From the NCBI GenBank assembly GCA_025403435.1, contig CM046333.1, positions 15,029,770 through 15,093,769 of the forward strand: a stretch of 64,000 bases of DNA, written 5' to 3'. The position numbers and the translations under genes were made by a program. Of the stretch, positions 49,394-62,500 are shown piece by piece. The first letter of the stretch is position 1. Each line of letters begins with the position of its first letter. This DNA is from Artocarpus heterophyllus. Lineage: Eukaryota > Streptophyta > Magnoliopsida > Rosales > Moraceae. The notes below the pieces were generated by a model. The model worked only from the letters and a program-made list of their open reading frames with translations. It was not told where the DNA came from and did no database searches.

Positions 49394-50806
49394 CTTTTAT
49401 TTTTCACTCGAGATTCTATAGGAGAAAGTCTCAGTTTTAATTCAAATAACCCAATACAAAAGTTATCTAATTAAAACAACTTTATCTAGATAATCTCTAA
49501 AAAAATAAATGAATTTTTAATAATTCTACAAGTTTATTTTGATTTAATTTATTCAAAATTAAATCAACCGATAAACATACAAGAATTATCTGATCCCAAT
49601 AATTGAACAAGTTTATCTTGAATTAATTTTATCACAAAATTAATTCAACCGATAAACAAACATGAATTATTTGATTCTTTTAAATTTTAACCAATCTAAT
49701 AAATCTGACATAAGTCACAAATTATTAGAAAAGCACGTCGTATCGTTACAGGATGTTGTGAGCAAGCAAATAGGACCAAATGGACCTATATAGTTCAAGC
49801 ACCTGATAATTACAAAACTAAATATCCCAGATATATATTTCATAATTATCAACTCTAACGCTACTCCACTAAAAGCTTGGAGCTGTACTCTCAAACTACA
49901 TAGAATTACGAAGTTCGTATAGCTAAGTCTCGATGACATATCGTAATGTATCGTATCTCCATAGGATTATCCATAATCGGCTTAAGGACAAGTTCTGTTT
50001 TACCTTCTCGATTATTTTTATCTTACGTTCCATTATCTCACCATCAGAAAACTTACCATCCAAAGATAGTATACTATTCAGTTACACCTATGTATCCAAA
50101 TGGTTGAGCGCTCTAGTTTTTCAATTATAGAATAACGCATATAAGAGGATATCACTACTCCTAAAGAGGAGCTATGGATTCCATATCTGTGAATAACAGG
50201 TCTACGCTATCAAGAGTCATGCCTCCAACGTACCGGCATGTATACCACTATTAAGATGTGGGTGTCACCCTTTGGTACATCAAAAGACACAAGTCAAGAC
50301 AACGGGTCCATTATTGATCTCAGGATTAAGATACAATATAAATGATTGTCTAAAGTGAATCGATTTGTCAAGATAGAATTATTAATCTAAATCAATTCAC
50401 TTTATGTCTCGATCCAACACATCGCCACATATGACAACGTGCCAATGTTTCTATTCACAGAGTCCACCTCCGATGGTCAAGACAAACCATCTCCCAAATG
50501 AGATATAGACAACATAACAATCTTTACATGAATAAAGCACCCAACTTTATTCTCTCGATTGCGGATCTTATAATTTAGACCGTCACTTTAAGAATCATGT
50601 CTTCCGCATAATCTGTCCATCATATGCCCAATTCTTAAAGGTTTAGACTGACAGTCTTAGACTATTATTTGCTTAACATACATTCAACAAATATAAAGGA
50701 AAAACGGACAAGATTTGGTATATAAACAATAAATAAATTCTTTATTGATAAAAATGTCTTCAAAAACTTATTACATTTTTACGCCTTAGGGCATGCATGT
50801 CTAACA
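49394..50806 (-). repeat. Copia 3' LTR of copy 3, truncated (palindrome arm 2)
   Basis: Starts abruptly at CTTTTATTTTTCAC (LTR position about 633) and runs to GTCTAACA, next to the polypurine tract (50807-50819). The first ~140 bp form the spacer of the palindrome; the remainder pairs with 48099-49386. Confidence 0.88.
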
Positions 50807-50820
50807 ATCTCCCACTTGCA

Positions 50821-53800
50821 CTAGGTGAGTAAATATGACAAATCTTGAATCCCCATAGCTTCCACATCCCTCTCGAAGACTCTCCCAGTAAGTGTCTTCG
50901 TAAATGGATCAGCTAAATTGTCCTTTGACACGATCTTGCACACTGTGACATGCCCGCCCTCAACGAAGTCCTTTATCACATGATACTTCTGATCAATATG
51001 CTTACTCTTCTTATGGAATCTTGGTTCCTTAGCATTAGCTACTACTGCACTATTATCACAGTACAGTGATACCGCCTTTTCCATACCAAGAACTACCTCA
51101 AGATCCCTTAGGAGCTTGTGGAGCCATATTGCTTCTTTTGAAGCATCACTAGCTGCCACATACTTGGCCTCCATTTTTGAATCCGCAATGCAATCTTGCT
51201 TGGCACTTCTCCAACTAATGGCACCGTCGCCCAGAGTAAACACAAAACGCAAAGTCGATTTCCTAGAATCCTGACAAGATTAAAAATCTAAGTCAGTATA
51301 TCCTAGAGGAGTCAAGTCCTCACCCGAATATACAAGCATATACCCTCGAGTCCCTCTCAGGTACTTGAAAATATGCTTTACCGCAACCCAATGGTTTAGT
51401 CCTGGATCCGCCTGAAATCGACTTACAATCCAGACCGCATAACTAATATCCGGTCATGTGCAAAGCATGGCATACATGAGACTACCCATTGTCAAAGCAT
51501 AAGTCACCTTCTTCATGTATTCTCTTTCTTCATAAGACTTTGGAGAGTCTTTTTTAGAAAGAGTAATTCCAGACCTAGATGGTTGCCCACCTTTCTTAGA
51601 ATCCTACATTGCAAACCTCCTAAGAATTTTATTTATGTAGCCGGCCTGTGATAGAGCTATCATTTTGTTCTTCCTATCTAGAAAAATCTGGATACGGAGA
51701 ACAAAATTAGCCTCACCCAAGTCCTTCATGTCAAACTACTTGGTCAACCATAATTTGACCAATGACAATGCCCCAATTCATTGCCAATCAGCAGAATGTC
51801 ATCTACATAGAGTAGTAAAAAACTACCTTCCCATCCTTAATGTGTTTGTAAACACATGGCTCATCCACATTTTGTGAGAACCCATAAGTCTTGATCACCT
51901 GATCAAATCTTATGTTCCAAGAACGGGAAGCCTACTTAAGTCCATAAATTGACTTTAGCACCTTACAAACCTCACCCTTTTGACCCTTGACCTTGAACTT
52001 GTTTGGTTGTTCCATATAAATAGACTTATCAAGATAGCCATTTAGAAAAGCCGACTTGACATCCATTTGCCAAATCTCATAGTCGAAAGCGACAGCTATG
52101 GACAAGAGAATCTGGATGGACTTAAGCATGGCTACAGGTGAAAAGGTTTCCTCATAATCGATTCCTTCCTTTTGCATATAACCCTTAGATACCAATCTTG
52201 CCATATAGGTTTCGACCTTTCCATCCAATCCTCTTTCCTCTTGTAGATCCACTTACACTCTATGGGTTTTACTCCTTCGGGAAGATCTACAAGCTCCCAG
52301 ATCTGATTAGTCTCCATAGACTTCATCTCTGTGTTCATGGCCTCTGTCCAAAGTTTTGAATCAACATCCTCTATAGCCTTTACATAAGTATAAGGATCCC
52401 TGTCATGTTCATCCAGTTCAGCCAAAAAGACTTCCCCATTAAACATATACATATCAGGTTGACGCCCGATCCTCCCACTACGTCGAACCCCTCAGGTTGT
52501 TGTTCAGGTTTGTTTGGTTTTTCTACATTGATCGGAACGGTTTTATTCGAAACCTCTGGAGTGATCGGATCACTACTTAACTCCTTAAGCACTACTTTGC
52601 TTCGAAGTTTAAAGTCATCTACGTAACTCTCCTCAAGGAAAGTTGCATTAGTTGAAACCACAACTTTATTTTCCTTTGGGTTATAGAAATAACCCCCTTT
52701 AGTCCCTTTTGGATATCCTACTAATACACAAACTTCTGAACATGCTTCCAACTTATTCGCATCCTTAAACAAGACATGAGTCAGACATCCCCATATGCGA
52801 ATATGGTTTAAGGATGTCTTCCTGCCCGTCCACAACTCGTGAGGAGTTTTAGGGACCGATTTTGAAGGTACATTGTTTAAAAGATAACATGCGGTTTGTA
52901 GTGTATATTCCCAAAAGGATAAAGGCAATGATAAATAACTCATCATGGACCCGACTATGTCCAATAAAGTCCTATTCCTTCTCTCTGCTACGCCATTCTG
53001 CCGTGGAGTGCCCGGCGTAGTCAAATGGGATAAAATCCCATTCTCTAATAAGTGTCCCAAGAACTCATCAGAAAGATATTCTCTACCTCGATCGGATCGA
53101 AGTGCCTTTATGGGACTACCTAATTGTTTTTCCACTTCAGCCCGAAACTCCCTGAACTTGTCAAAAGTTTTGCTTTTGTGGTGCATCAGGTACACATACC
53201 CATATCTTAAGTAATCGTCAATAAAAGTGACGAAGTACTCATACCTTCCTCGTGCCCGGATGTTCATTGGTCCGCAAACATCACTATGCACAAGTTCTAG
53301 AACCCCTTCGGCCCTATTGCCCTTAGACCCGAATGGTCTTTTGGTCATTTTACCCTCCAAACAAGATTCACATTGAGGTATAGATTCCACTTTTAACTGA
53401 CTTAAAGGTCCATCCCTTACCAACCTTTGAATCCTATTCGGGTTAATATGACCAAGGCACAAATGCCAAAGATAAGTCTTATTAGAGTGAGCAGTTTTAA
53501 GTCTTTTAGAGTTGTTATCATTCATTTCAGCATTAAGCAGTAAGTCCATCTTAGGTTTGATAAAATATAGATTATTTTGCATCCATCCAGAACAGATAAA
53601 AGATTTGTTTTTATGAATCACCACTTTATCATTAACAGAAACCAAATAGGAGTCTTTAAATAAACAAGCTATAGACATTAAATTCCTTTTAAATTTAAGA
53701 ACATAAAAACAATCTTGCAAAATTAAATTCCTATAATTATCAAAACAAAGATGGACTTCTCTTACTGCTTCCACTAAGACCAAGGATCCATCACCCATCC

Positions 53801-54768
53801 GAAGCGTGAAGTCTTCATGTAGCAGACTCCTCGTTTCTTTGAACCTCTGTAGAGAAACACAAACATTATTAGTTGCACCAGAATCTATGACCCAAATGTC
53901 ACTGGATTCCTCAACCAAACAAGTTTCAAATATAGAAGATCACACCTACCTCCTTTGGAAAGGAAGTCCTTGCAATGCTTCTTGATGTGCCCGACCTTTC
54001 CACAGAAGAAGCACTTAAGCTTCTTTGGGTTCTTCTTCTTCTTTTTCTTGCTCTTGGTGCTAGCAAGAATAGAAGACTTCCGTTCTTGGCCTGTTGCTTC
54101 TTTCCATTCCCAGAGTTGGGATTGGAACCAGAAGCAGCTACCATGTAAGCCTCTCTACCGGTAGGAGACTCCTTGATCAGCAGTTCGAACTCCTGTAATT
54201 GTTTCATTAATTCTATTATGGTCATATCTCGCCTATTGTTTAAATTAAAAGTAGCTCTAAATAGAATAAATTCCTTTGACAGAGTCTCAAAGACCATAGT
54301 CATCTAAGTTTTAGCATTGATGTCGGCTCCATTGGTTTGAGCCTCAGCGAGGTAACTCATGACTAATATCTTGTGCTCCTTTACAGATGTCCCCGACCTC
54401 TGCTTGCAGTTAAGAAGTTTCTGAAGTGCCCATTGCCGCTTTGTTATGGCCTGGCCACCAAACATATCTTCAAGATTATCCAAGATCTACATTGCAGTCT
54501 CATAATCCTGATGTTGAGCATGCAGCACGTTATTCATGCTGGCCATAACATAGCAACGGGCCTAATCATTTGCATATTTCCAGCGATCATACACTTGGAA
54601 TTGCTCATTAGTGGAGTCTCCTGTAGGCTCGGGAGGACAAGGGGTTGTCAGCATAAATTTTAGTTTCTCAAAGGAGAAGACGATATCCAGGTTCCGTTTC
54701 AAATCATTATAATTCTCTCTGGTTAGTAGGTTTTTGTCAAGTATCGATGATAAAGCGTTTTTAGACAT
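50821..54768 (-). pseudogene. Copia gag-pol, copy 3 (inactivated)
   Basis: Full domain order gag-protease-integrase-RT-RNase H. This copy keeps residues lost in copies 1 and 2: the protease D-S-G-A (about 53880), the last zinc-knuckle Cys, the Trp where the others have TAG in RNase H, and the unshifted TGRVFERDVEAMG C-terminus ending at 50821. The longest intact stretch covers protease and integrase (53918 to about 52490). Lesions: TAG at 54562-54564, stop near 54487, stop at 54304-54306, frameshift near 54090, frameshifts near 52485 and 52230, a stop at 51932-51934, and a deletion near 51775. It is therefore the better sequence for inferring family domains, but not functional. Confidence 0.9.
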
Positions 54769-56413
54769 TTTAATCTACAATAAAGAATCATATACCAAAC
54801 ATAAGCAAACATACCATAATAATTTAGTAAGATGACACAATCATGTAAAAACATACAAATGTATTTATGTGTCAAAACCTTGAAAATATCACAACCTTAC
54901 AACGATAATTCCCAACTTAGAATTCAACAAGCTCCTAGGCGAGTCATGCCAAATTCAATCAGAAACGCGGATCCCCTCCTAATTGATATATGCCATCCAG
55001 GACCCGTATGATCCAGTATATATTAATAATCATTTCTTTGGCCATTAATTTTATTAACAGAGCTCCTAGGGGAGGTTAATAATAAAATTAACGTGAGTGT
55101 ATAACCATCGTTTCAATATTTTATCCATGATTTATAATCATCACCTAGGGGTGTGCAACCATAAATCATGCTAAAATACCTTATCCTCTCAGAGATCCAA
55201 TCTGGTACATGATAGAAATCCCTTCCTAGGGTTAGGACCACCATGTTCTTCCTATGGACCAACGATGGAGGCCGTAGGTCTTCTCTTCGAAAACCTTCTC
55301 CCACTCAATCTTTTGAAGTCAAGCTTTTATTTTAAAAGATATGCATGAACAATTTTAATATGAGCGGCACTCCCTATTCTATATGACATGTTATCAATAT
55401 ACATGGTAAATCATATTATAATGTAGACAAGCAAAGCTACAAGCAAAATAATAACAACCGTAATATTATAGTTCCACCCTACAGAATAAAAAACAAAGAT
55501 TACAAGAGAATAACTAAGACATATTATCGATTCTTCATCGTTGAATCTCCAAACAATATCCTTCTTCATGTAATGCCCATCTTCAATTCTTCAATCTCGT
55601 ATGAATCGAATACCGCATATTTTTGATCATATCTAAATTCAATGTTTCTCAAAACTGTCCCAACAATAAAATTAAAACTGCATTGAAAAACTACACCTTT
55701 TCTAGAGAATTTTCCAACTCTCTGCTAGCAAGCCGATCTAGGTGATCAGCCTGCCGATCTTTAGATAAGCCTGTCGATGCACCACAGATCGGCCTGTCAA
55801 ACTGGAAGTTCGGCCTACTGCCAGAGCCTCTTGATTTTTGCCCTGCTGTTGGCATGCTGAACCTCACGTTTGGCCTGCCGATCTGCGACCATTGGCCTAC
55901 CGAACTGGATGGTTCGGCATGCCGACCGAGCAGAAATAACCCTTTCTAGAAAATACAATTTTTTATGCAATTCATCAATTTTATTTTCAACAATTCAAAA
56001 ACATAAAATTGAAGACTCAGGAAATACCTGGAAGTTTCATGATCTATCTTATAGATCTGTCTTTTTTGAATAATTATTTAATTATAAAATTCTTACAAAT
56101 TTAAAATTAAATAATAATTATTAGACAGAGATGATAGTCCGCCATCTAATTACATGAAAAACCTAGATACACATTCTAACATCCAAGAAACCGTAACCGG
56201 TATAAACTAATTAATTAATAAATAATTAAATAACCATTTAATCAACCATAATTAATTAATGAATATTCACCACATAATCCATGACAACATAAAATTATAT
56301 AGAAACCTAGAGTGTTAACTCTCTATAAAATTAAATTCAAGCATAGGAGTGATTAAGATTACAAAATTTATACATATAGTATGATCACAAACTCATAAAT
56401 TTATATAAAATCA
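54769..56413 (-). other. Long untranslated leader of copia copy 3
   Basis: Counterpart of the other two leaders, about 1.65 kb. The GC-rich cluster at 55725-55930 again repeats TCGGCCTGCCGA-like units, here with more substitutions. Confidence 0.7.
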
Positions 56414-56427
56414 AGGCTCTGATGCCA
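56414..56427 (-). other. Primer binding site, copy 3 (one mismatch)
   Basis: The minus strand reads TGGCATCAGAGCCT, one transition away from the initiator tRNA-Met complement in copy 1. Confidence 0.85.
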
Positions 56428-56429
56428 AT

Positions 56430-57096
56430 TGTTGGAAAAATAATACGCAGCAGAATTTTAAAAATTTTATATCAGAGTATTTTTTAAAACACAAGTTTGA
56501 CATGCTATATGCATAAATTAACTAGATCTTACTAATCTTTGTGTGTCAAAAAGCTCCTACAATCAGTGAAGAGAAGTAACGTTCTAGAAGAGCCTCAACC
56601 AACTAGTCTTCTACGCTATTCTCTATCGACGATTGGAGTGAGTGTGGGCTCACACGTACAGCTCTTCCTCTAGTGACTCTCCTTCCAATCAATTGAGAGA
56701 ACCCAAAGCAAGTGTTCGAGATTTGTGACCAAGAGCTCTCAGGGATTTTTCAGATTCTCACCAGCAGAATATCACTCTTAATCTCTCAATTGATCTAAAT
56801 AACTTATGTGACTTACTCTCTATTTATAGAGGTTGGGACTAGGGTCAGTCATTATCAGATTAGGTCTCAAAAATTCGAATCAGAATCAAATTCAAATCAA
56901 TATATGATAAAATCTATGTAAAATGTGTAATCTTATCCTTCGCACATCGACAGGCTGAACTGCCTAATCAGCAGGCCAAACTTGCCCATCGGCAGGCCGA
57001 ACTTGAGGATCGGCATGCTGAACTGCCAAAAAAATATCTCAATGAATCTTTTATTTTTGACCCAAGATTCTATAAAATAAAGTCTTAGTTTTAATT
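56430..57096 (-). repeat. Copia 5' LTR of copy 3, truncated
   Basis: 667 bp from TGTTGGAAAAATAA to AGTTTTAATT, equal to LTR positions 1 to about 681. TATA at 56821-56828 (minus strand); GC-rich motif cluster at 56945-57030. Confidence 0.85.
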
Positions 57097-57156
57097 TGTT
57101 GAAAAAATAGTATGCAGCGGAATTTTAAAAATTTTATATCAGAGTATTTTCCAACA
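57097..57156 (-). repeat. 60-bp copia LTR stub
   Basis: Starts again with TGTTGAAAAAATAG, the first 50 bp of a minus LTR, and ends TTTTCCAACA. Its last bases also equal the plus-oriented LTR terminus, so its origin is ambiguous. Confidence 0.7.
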
Positions 57157-57161
57157 GTATC

Positions 57162-59340
57162 CGTAATGACCAAGGGAAAAGTCATTAATAAAATCTAACA
57201 TTGAGTTGGATTTGATTAATGAATTTACCCTCATAAATCGTATTTTTGTAAAAATTATGATAAAAATATAGAATTCAGTGTTAATAAGAAGTTCGACTAT
57301 AAATTTGTTATGATGCTGGATATTAACAAATACAGATTTTGTGAGTTTAAATACTCAAAAATTTATAAATAATATCCATAAAATAAATTTTATATCACAA
57401 TTAATTGTAGAATTGTGATATGAATGGATAGATAATTAAGGTATAAATAAGATAGAAAATTTGTCGAAACCCAAAAACAGTGAAAAAGTGGCCGGTGTAA
57501 TATAAGTATACTGCTAAGTAAAAACACAGATATAAGAAATGCTATGTTTGGCTTTTAAAAGTAAACCAAAGGCAAAGTAGAATATCTTCTACAGTCTAAG
57601 AATATGTTTTTCACTGGTTTTACTATGGCAATATAAAAAAAATATTGTGTGGTGAAAAATTATACTGTGCAAAGTTTTAGGGCCCACCAAATGGACACCC
57701 ATTGGAATCTTTTTAGGTCACCATCTCATGAAAGGTGGCCCAATCACAATTAGCCACATTGGTCACCCATTTGATTACTTGATGACTCACCACTTTTTTT
57801 TTTTTTTTTAAATGCAACAAGATAAGGATGCATTAAAAGCTTAAAACATCAAACCATCTTTTTTTTCCTCCATCCATATGCGGCAGCCCAAGTATCACTC
57901 TCTCAAAATTTTGTTCAAAGCAATCTCTCATAAAAACACACTTCCAAGCAAGGTTTAAGTCAAGATCAAGAGTAAGGTTCAAGTTTTTCAAACTTTCCAA
58001 GGTAAAAACCTAAAATTTTCTCAAGTTTTTCTAGGATTTTTACTTGGCTTAAGGGGGAAATGTGACCCAAGATTTTCTCATGTAAAACATGCTTAGGAAT
58101 TGCAAGGAAGCCCTTGAAAAGTTTTGGTTCACAAAATCCTTCTTTTGGTAAGTTTAATTTTTTTAAAATGTAAAGTTTATTTGATTTTTTTAAAATGTAA
58201 AGTTTATTTGCTTTTATGTTTTAGTTTGTTGTTTCAAAAAGGCATGTGATTCTTTATGTAAGTTATCATTTGATTTTCTTAATTCTATGGCTTATGTAGA
58301 AGTTGTGGTTGAAAAACGGTATTTGGTGCAAAAGGGATAGTTTTGTGACCTTTGAGGTAGTTTTGAAAAGAATAGTGACTTGGGTATGAAAATGGCTTTA
58401 GGAAATGTTGAATCTACCTTCACAGTGGCTGTAATGCTGTTTTAGAGTTGATTTTTACAAAAAACAACCCAATGACTAAATTGCAAAGAAAAAGTTTTTC
58501 TCGGTGATTTAAAAAATGACCAAAAACACCCTTGTACAGTGGGAATTTTGAAAATATTACAACATAAAAGTTGTAGATTTCGACGAAACTGTTAAGGATA
58601 GCAGACGGTTCATAGAAAATTGCGTTCATTTGTGAGTTATGGATTTTAAAAATTTGTCAAAATTGAAAAAAAATTAAACGGCAAAAACGTCATTTTGCAA
58701 AAGGATTTTGGGTATGGTATTTTGAGCAAATATGATCCTTATGAAAAATGAAAAATTATGGTTTAAAGAGATTATTTTTAGTTCCGAGGATAAAATAGTC
58801 AAAATTTTCAAATAAGAGATGAAATTGCAAAGTTTTATTAAAATAGGGACATTGATGTAAAATAAGGAAACCCAACACCCCAGGTTATTGTTTTAAAATT
58901 AATAAGCAGCAATTTTTGCTAAAATAGTAAAATCGAGCTCGAAAAATTTAGAAAGGCCCGTTGAGGGCAAAATCGTTATTTTTTCACAAGTGTCCCGAAC
59001 TGCTCTGAAACGTTCTAAATAGTTAAAGGGATTATTAATAAGATTTTTGCCATTCGTTAGAAACGATAAGGTAGAATAAGATAAGGAAAAGAAAATCTGA
59101 GATCATTAGAGCTATAGACGGGTATATAACTAGTCTATTGATTAAAAAATGTTTTGTATTGACGCATAATATGAAATAGTATAAATATGGCTAATAGCAT
59201 TATAATTGGCCACATAGGACCCTAGAAGATTAGAAAAAGCAGACTGAGATCGGCTAGCACAACAACCTAGACAAGTAAGTATCAATCCTACCTACAGTAT
59301 GGAATTGTAGGTAGAAAATATGATATATATATATATAATT
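57162..59340. other. AT-rich DNA, possible degenerate LTR, no gene
   Basis: No gene recognised. A short duplication of TTTTTTAAAATGTAAAGTTT occurs at about 58155-58210. The passage 57880-58150 (leader-like CCATCCATATG..., later TTACTTGGCTTAAGG) and 59260-59300 recall chromovirus LTR/leader sequence, but nothing is definite. Confidence 0.3.
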
Positions 59341-59560
59341 ATGTACCTGTATGTATATCAAGGTGTATACTTGTGTGTGTACAATAATATATGTACCTGG
59401 GTGTATATTATGATGCATACCTATGTGTATATTGATATGTGTATTTGTGAGTATATGAAATAAGTACCTGTGCGTATATTATGTCGTATACCTGTGTGTA
59501 TATTGATGTGTACATATGAGTATATAAAATATGTACTTGTGTATGCTATATAGTAGAAGA
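59341..59560. repeat. Minisatellite, ~70-bp unit, about three copies
   Basis: Each unit opens with GTACCTG-GTGTATAT and holds TATACCTGTGTGTATATTGA. Units begin near 59342, 59391 and 59465, and the array fades after 59540. Confidence 0.75.
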
Positions 59561-62500
59561 GTATTTAATTTTTGTGTATAATATATGAATATGACCTTAT
59601 GCATGTTATGATAACCATGATAATTGGACTGGTAAATACATCACCAGACATAAGAAGAGTGTCGTATCGACTCCTGACTCAAGGGGAGCTCAAGGTTATG
59701 GCATGGTCTTAGTGTCACGTAAACCTATGTGCGTAATGGTACGAACACTTGGGCCCTAGCTAAAGATAAGACATGATAAGGATAAAGAATGTTCATAAGA
59801 AAGCATAACTGGATCATGCATTTTAGCGAACATTGCATGTGGGCCATGTTTGGACTTATTGGGCGTAAGATCACTTAGTGTTTTATGTTGTAGGAATTTC
59901 TATAAAGAGGTCAGAATGAATTAACTGTTGAGCTAATGGAGGAATATGCGTAATGTGCAGAACGGGGTATGGAAACCACCGCAGTTATGTTTCCGTTGTT
60001 TAATATTTTAAGATATTTTGAAACTGGAAGTATGAAAGTTGTATTATGCTTAAGTAAGACAAAACCTCTTTCGAAAATATTTAATAAACAGTATTGTAAA
60101 AGAAGGTTTGTTTAAGTAAAAATAGGTATATACTTGTATTATGAGGGTTGCTTAAATCTGCATGTGTAATATATTTAAAAAGAGTATTTCCTAGTTTTTC
60201 CTCAATACAAAAGCAAAAAAAGTGTTTCATCACAGCCCGAAACAAGTGAGTTGTGACAGTATCGAGATGAGTAAGGAAACTATCTCGGATCGTCAATCGG
60301 AGGTTGGGAAGGCAACTTTCTGATTTTGATTTGTTTATTCAACTGTCGAGCAACGTTGACCATCATTGAAACCATTGATCGAGCTCCGTTGGTGACTGAG
60401 CCTGGACCTAACCCCATATATGTATTCTCCTAAGTCAAGGACGCAGTCAATTTTGGTTAATTCAACCTCTAACAATGTAGATCAGGCTCACCAATTTTGG
60501 GAAAAACTGGCAGCTAAAAATGTTGAATTTTTGTCTATGGATCGGCAAAATTAACTGTGGGGTTTAATTACTCGTTCTTCTCTAAGTGTTTTCCACAATC
60601 AATTTGAGTTTACATCACTAGAACTGACAAAAATGATGATCCCCACAGTGGTTGGCGACGACGAACAAGCAACTATGATGGACAATGACGAAATTGGTTG
60701 AGGGATTTTACTCCTCATGTCGCTTTTAGTCTTTCTGGCACTAGTGATTCACCTCACTGCCACTAGAGATAGTGAGATCGGACTGCGGCATAATGAAGAA
60801 AGACGGTGGCTCTAGTGAGGCTCCTCCTGTTGAAATCGACCAGAAAAATTAGTGTGATTTTATTCTTCTCTTCAATTTGAATCTATAGGACTAGAATTAC
60901 ATCAATCAAAGCTTGGATAGTGGAGAAATCTCAATGGGAAGAAACAAGTTTCTGATAGCTTCAAGCGGCGCGTGTGGGTTACTCCATGGAGTTAAGGTCA
61001 ACGTGGGACCTCTTTAGACACCGCTCGTCGAGAGCTTTCTAATGACACTGGCTATGTCGAAAACTGACATTAGTATCTTCAGCAAGCTATTGGCTGTGAT
61101 TGGGAAAAAGAGAGAAAGTAGGAATGAGAGAGAAAGATAGAGAAAATGAGCTAAAATCTAATTAGTTTGTGAATTTTTTTTTCACTTGTATTTATAGACA
61201 CTATTGTAGGTCCTCAAAATCTAACTTTTGTCATTATTGGGTTGATCAAATTTTTGATCTATAAAGATTAAAATTTCTATACACATACTCATACTTCTAG
61301 AACTGCAACATTTTTGGCCTTTCTAAAAATGAATAAATAACTAAAGAATGACTCCTTCACTGTACTATCGTCTTACTAACATTTCTATATTGTACTATAA
61401 TCATTTTCATGAATTTATTCATACTTTTTGGATTTCATAATTTTGTTTTAAAATGCTAAACCTTGATACTTTTGTCCTAAGAAAAGTAATATGTAATTAA
61501 GAGATTTAATCAAATCTTAAAATTTGATCTTTTATCCTTATAAAACGTTCTCTTTAATCAAGATGATCTTTTGTGAAGAATAAAATTTTAAAACGCTAAC
61601 TAATAAATAAAACTTATTTGTCCTATCATCTTTTCCTTCTTTTTATTCACTATATATTCATACTTAGTATAAGACATATGCAAACTTAATGTCTATCAGC
61701 ATCCTAATATTCCCTAGTCCTAAGAGAAGGGACTAATCTAATATTCTTCATTTGATTTATCAATTTCAATAAATCTTGCCTTTTATCTCAAAAGGACTTT
61801 TTTTTTTACATCACCTAAACATATCATAGACTTATATTCCTATCATAAAAATAATGGTAATCAAATGTAAACATTTTTCTAAATTAAATTGACTATCTTT
61901 AAATTAAATTGACTATCTTTAAGTCAATTTAAATCAAATACTGAATTTGATACAATTTGTGCTCTATGGATATAACCCAAACTATTTATAATAAAAAGTC
62001 ACTTATGGGTCCATTTCCAGATTATGGATGTTTTTAAACTTTCCTTAATCACAATATGGATTGAAATTAATCCTCTTGTGATTTTGCTTTGCCTTAAAGG
62101 CTTGTGCAATGCTTGTGGCTTAGAAAATTCTTATCATGCATTGTGATCTTTATTAAAATTTCCAATAATCTTCATTAAATTCTCAAATTTCCAATAATCT
62201 TTATAGCTTAGAAAATTCTTATAATGCCTTGTGACCTTCATTAAATTTTGAGATCGATCTTGGATTCATGAACTTTATACTCACCATGTTTGAATCACGC
62301 TATTGCTGCAGTTGATCACTACTGATCTAAATTTGTCTTATTAAACTGATATCATATAGGATTTCTATATAGTTATACCAAGTTATAAATTCCTTCTCAT
62401 CTATTAATCTCAATTTAGATATTCTAATTAAGATTCTTGCAAAAATCATTACTTTAACATGAGTTCACCGAATCACATAACTTTAGTTTAGCACAGTGAA

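Larger units (their letters stand above)
48099..57156 (-). mobile_element. Rearranged copia copy 3: inverted body inside oppositely oriented LTR ends
   Basis: The left end is a plus-oriented LTR piece (48099-49393), starting TGTTAGACATG after ATATC (48094-48098). Then follow, all minus-oriented, LTR positions about 633 to the end (49394-50806), the full internal region (50807-56429) and LTR positions 1 to about 681 (56430-57096). The right end is a 60-bp LTR stub ending CCAACA before GTATC (57157-57161). The two minus LTR pieces are complementary parts of one LTR with about 50 bp overlap. The simplest reading is an inversion with one breakpoint in each LTR of a plus-oriented insertion, with later loss at the right edge. 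Confidence 0.75.

Noticed and set aside
57157..60263. GTATC at both 57157-57161 and 60259-60263 as a target duplication of a 3.1-kb solo LTR
   Set aside because: The enclosed sequence starts CGTAATG, not TG, and no LTR copy was seen to support it; the pentamer match is probably chance.
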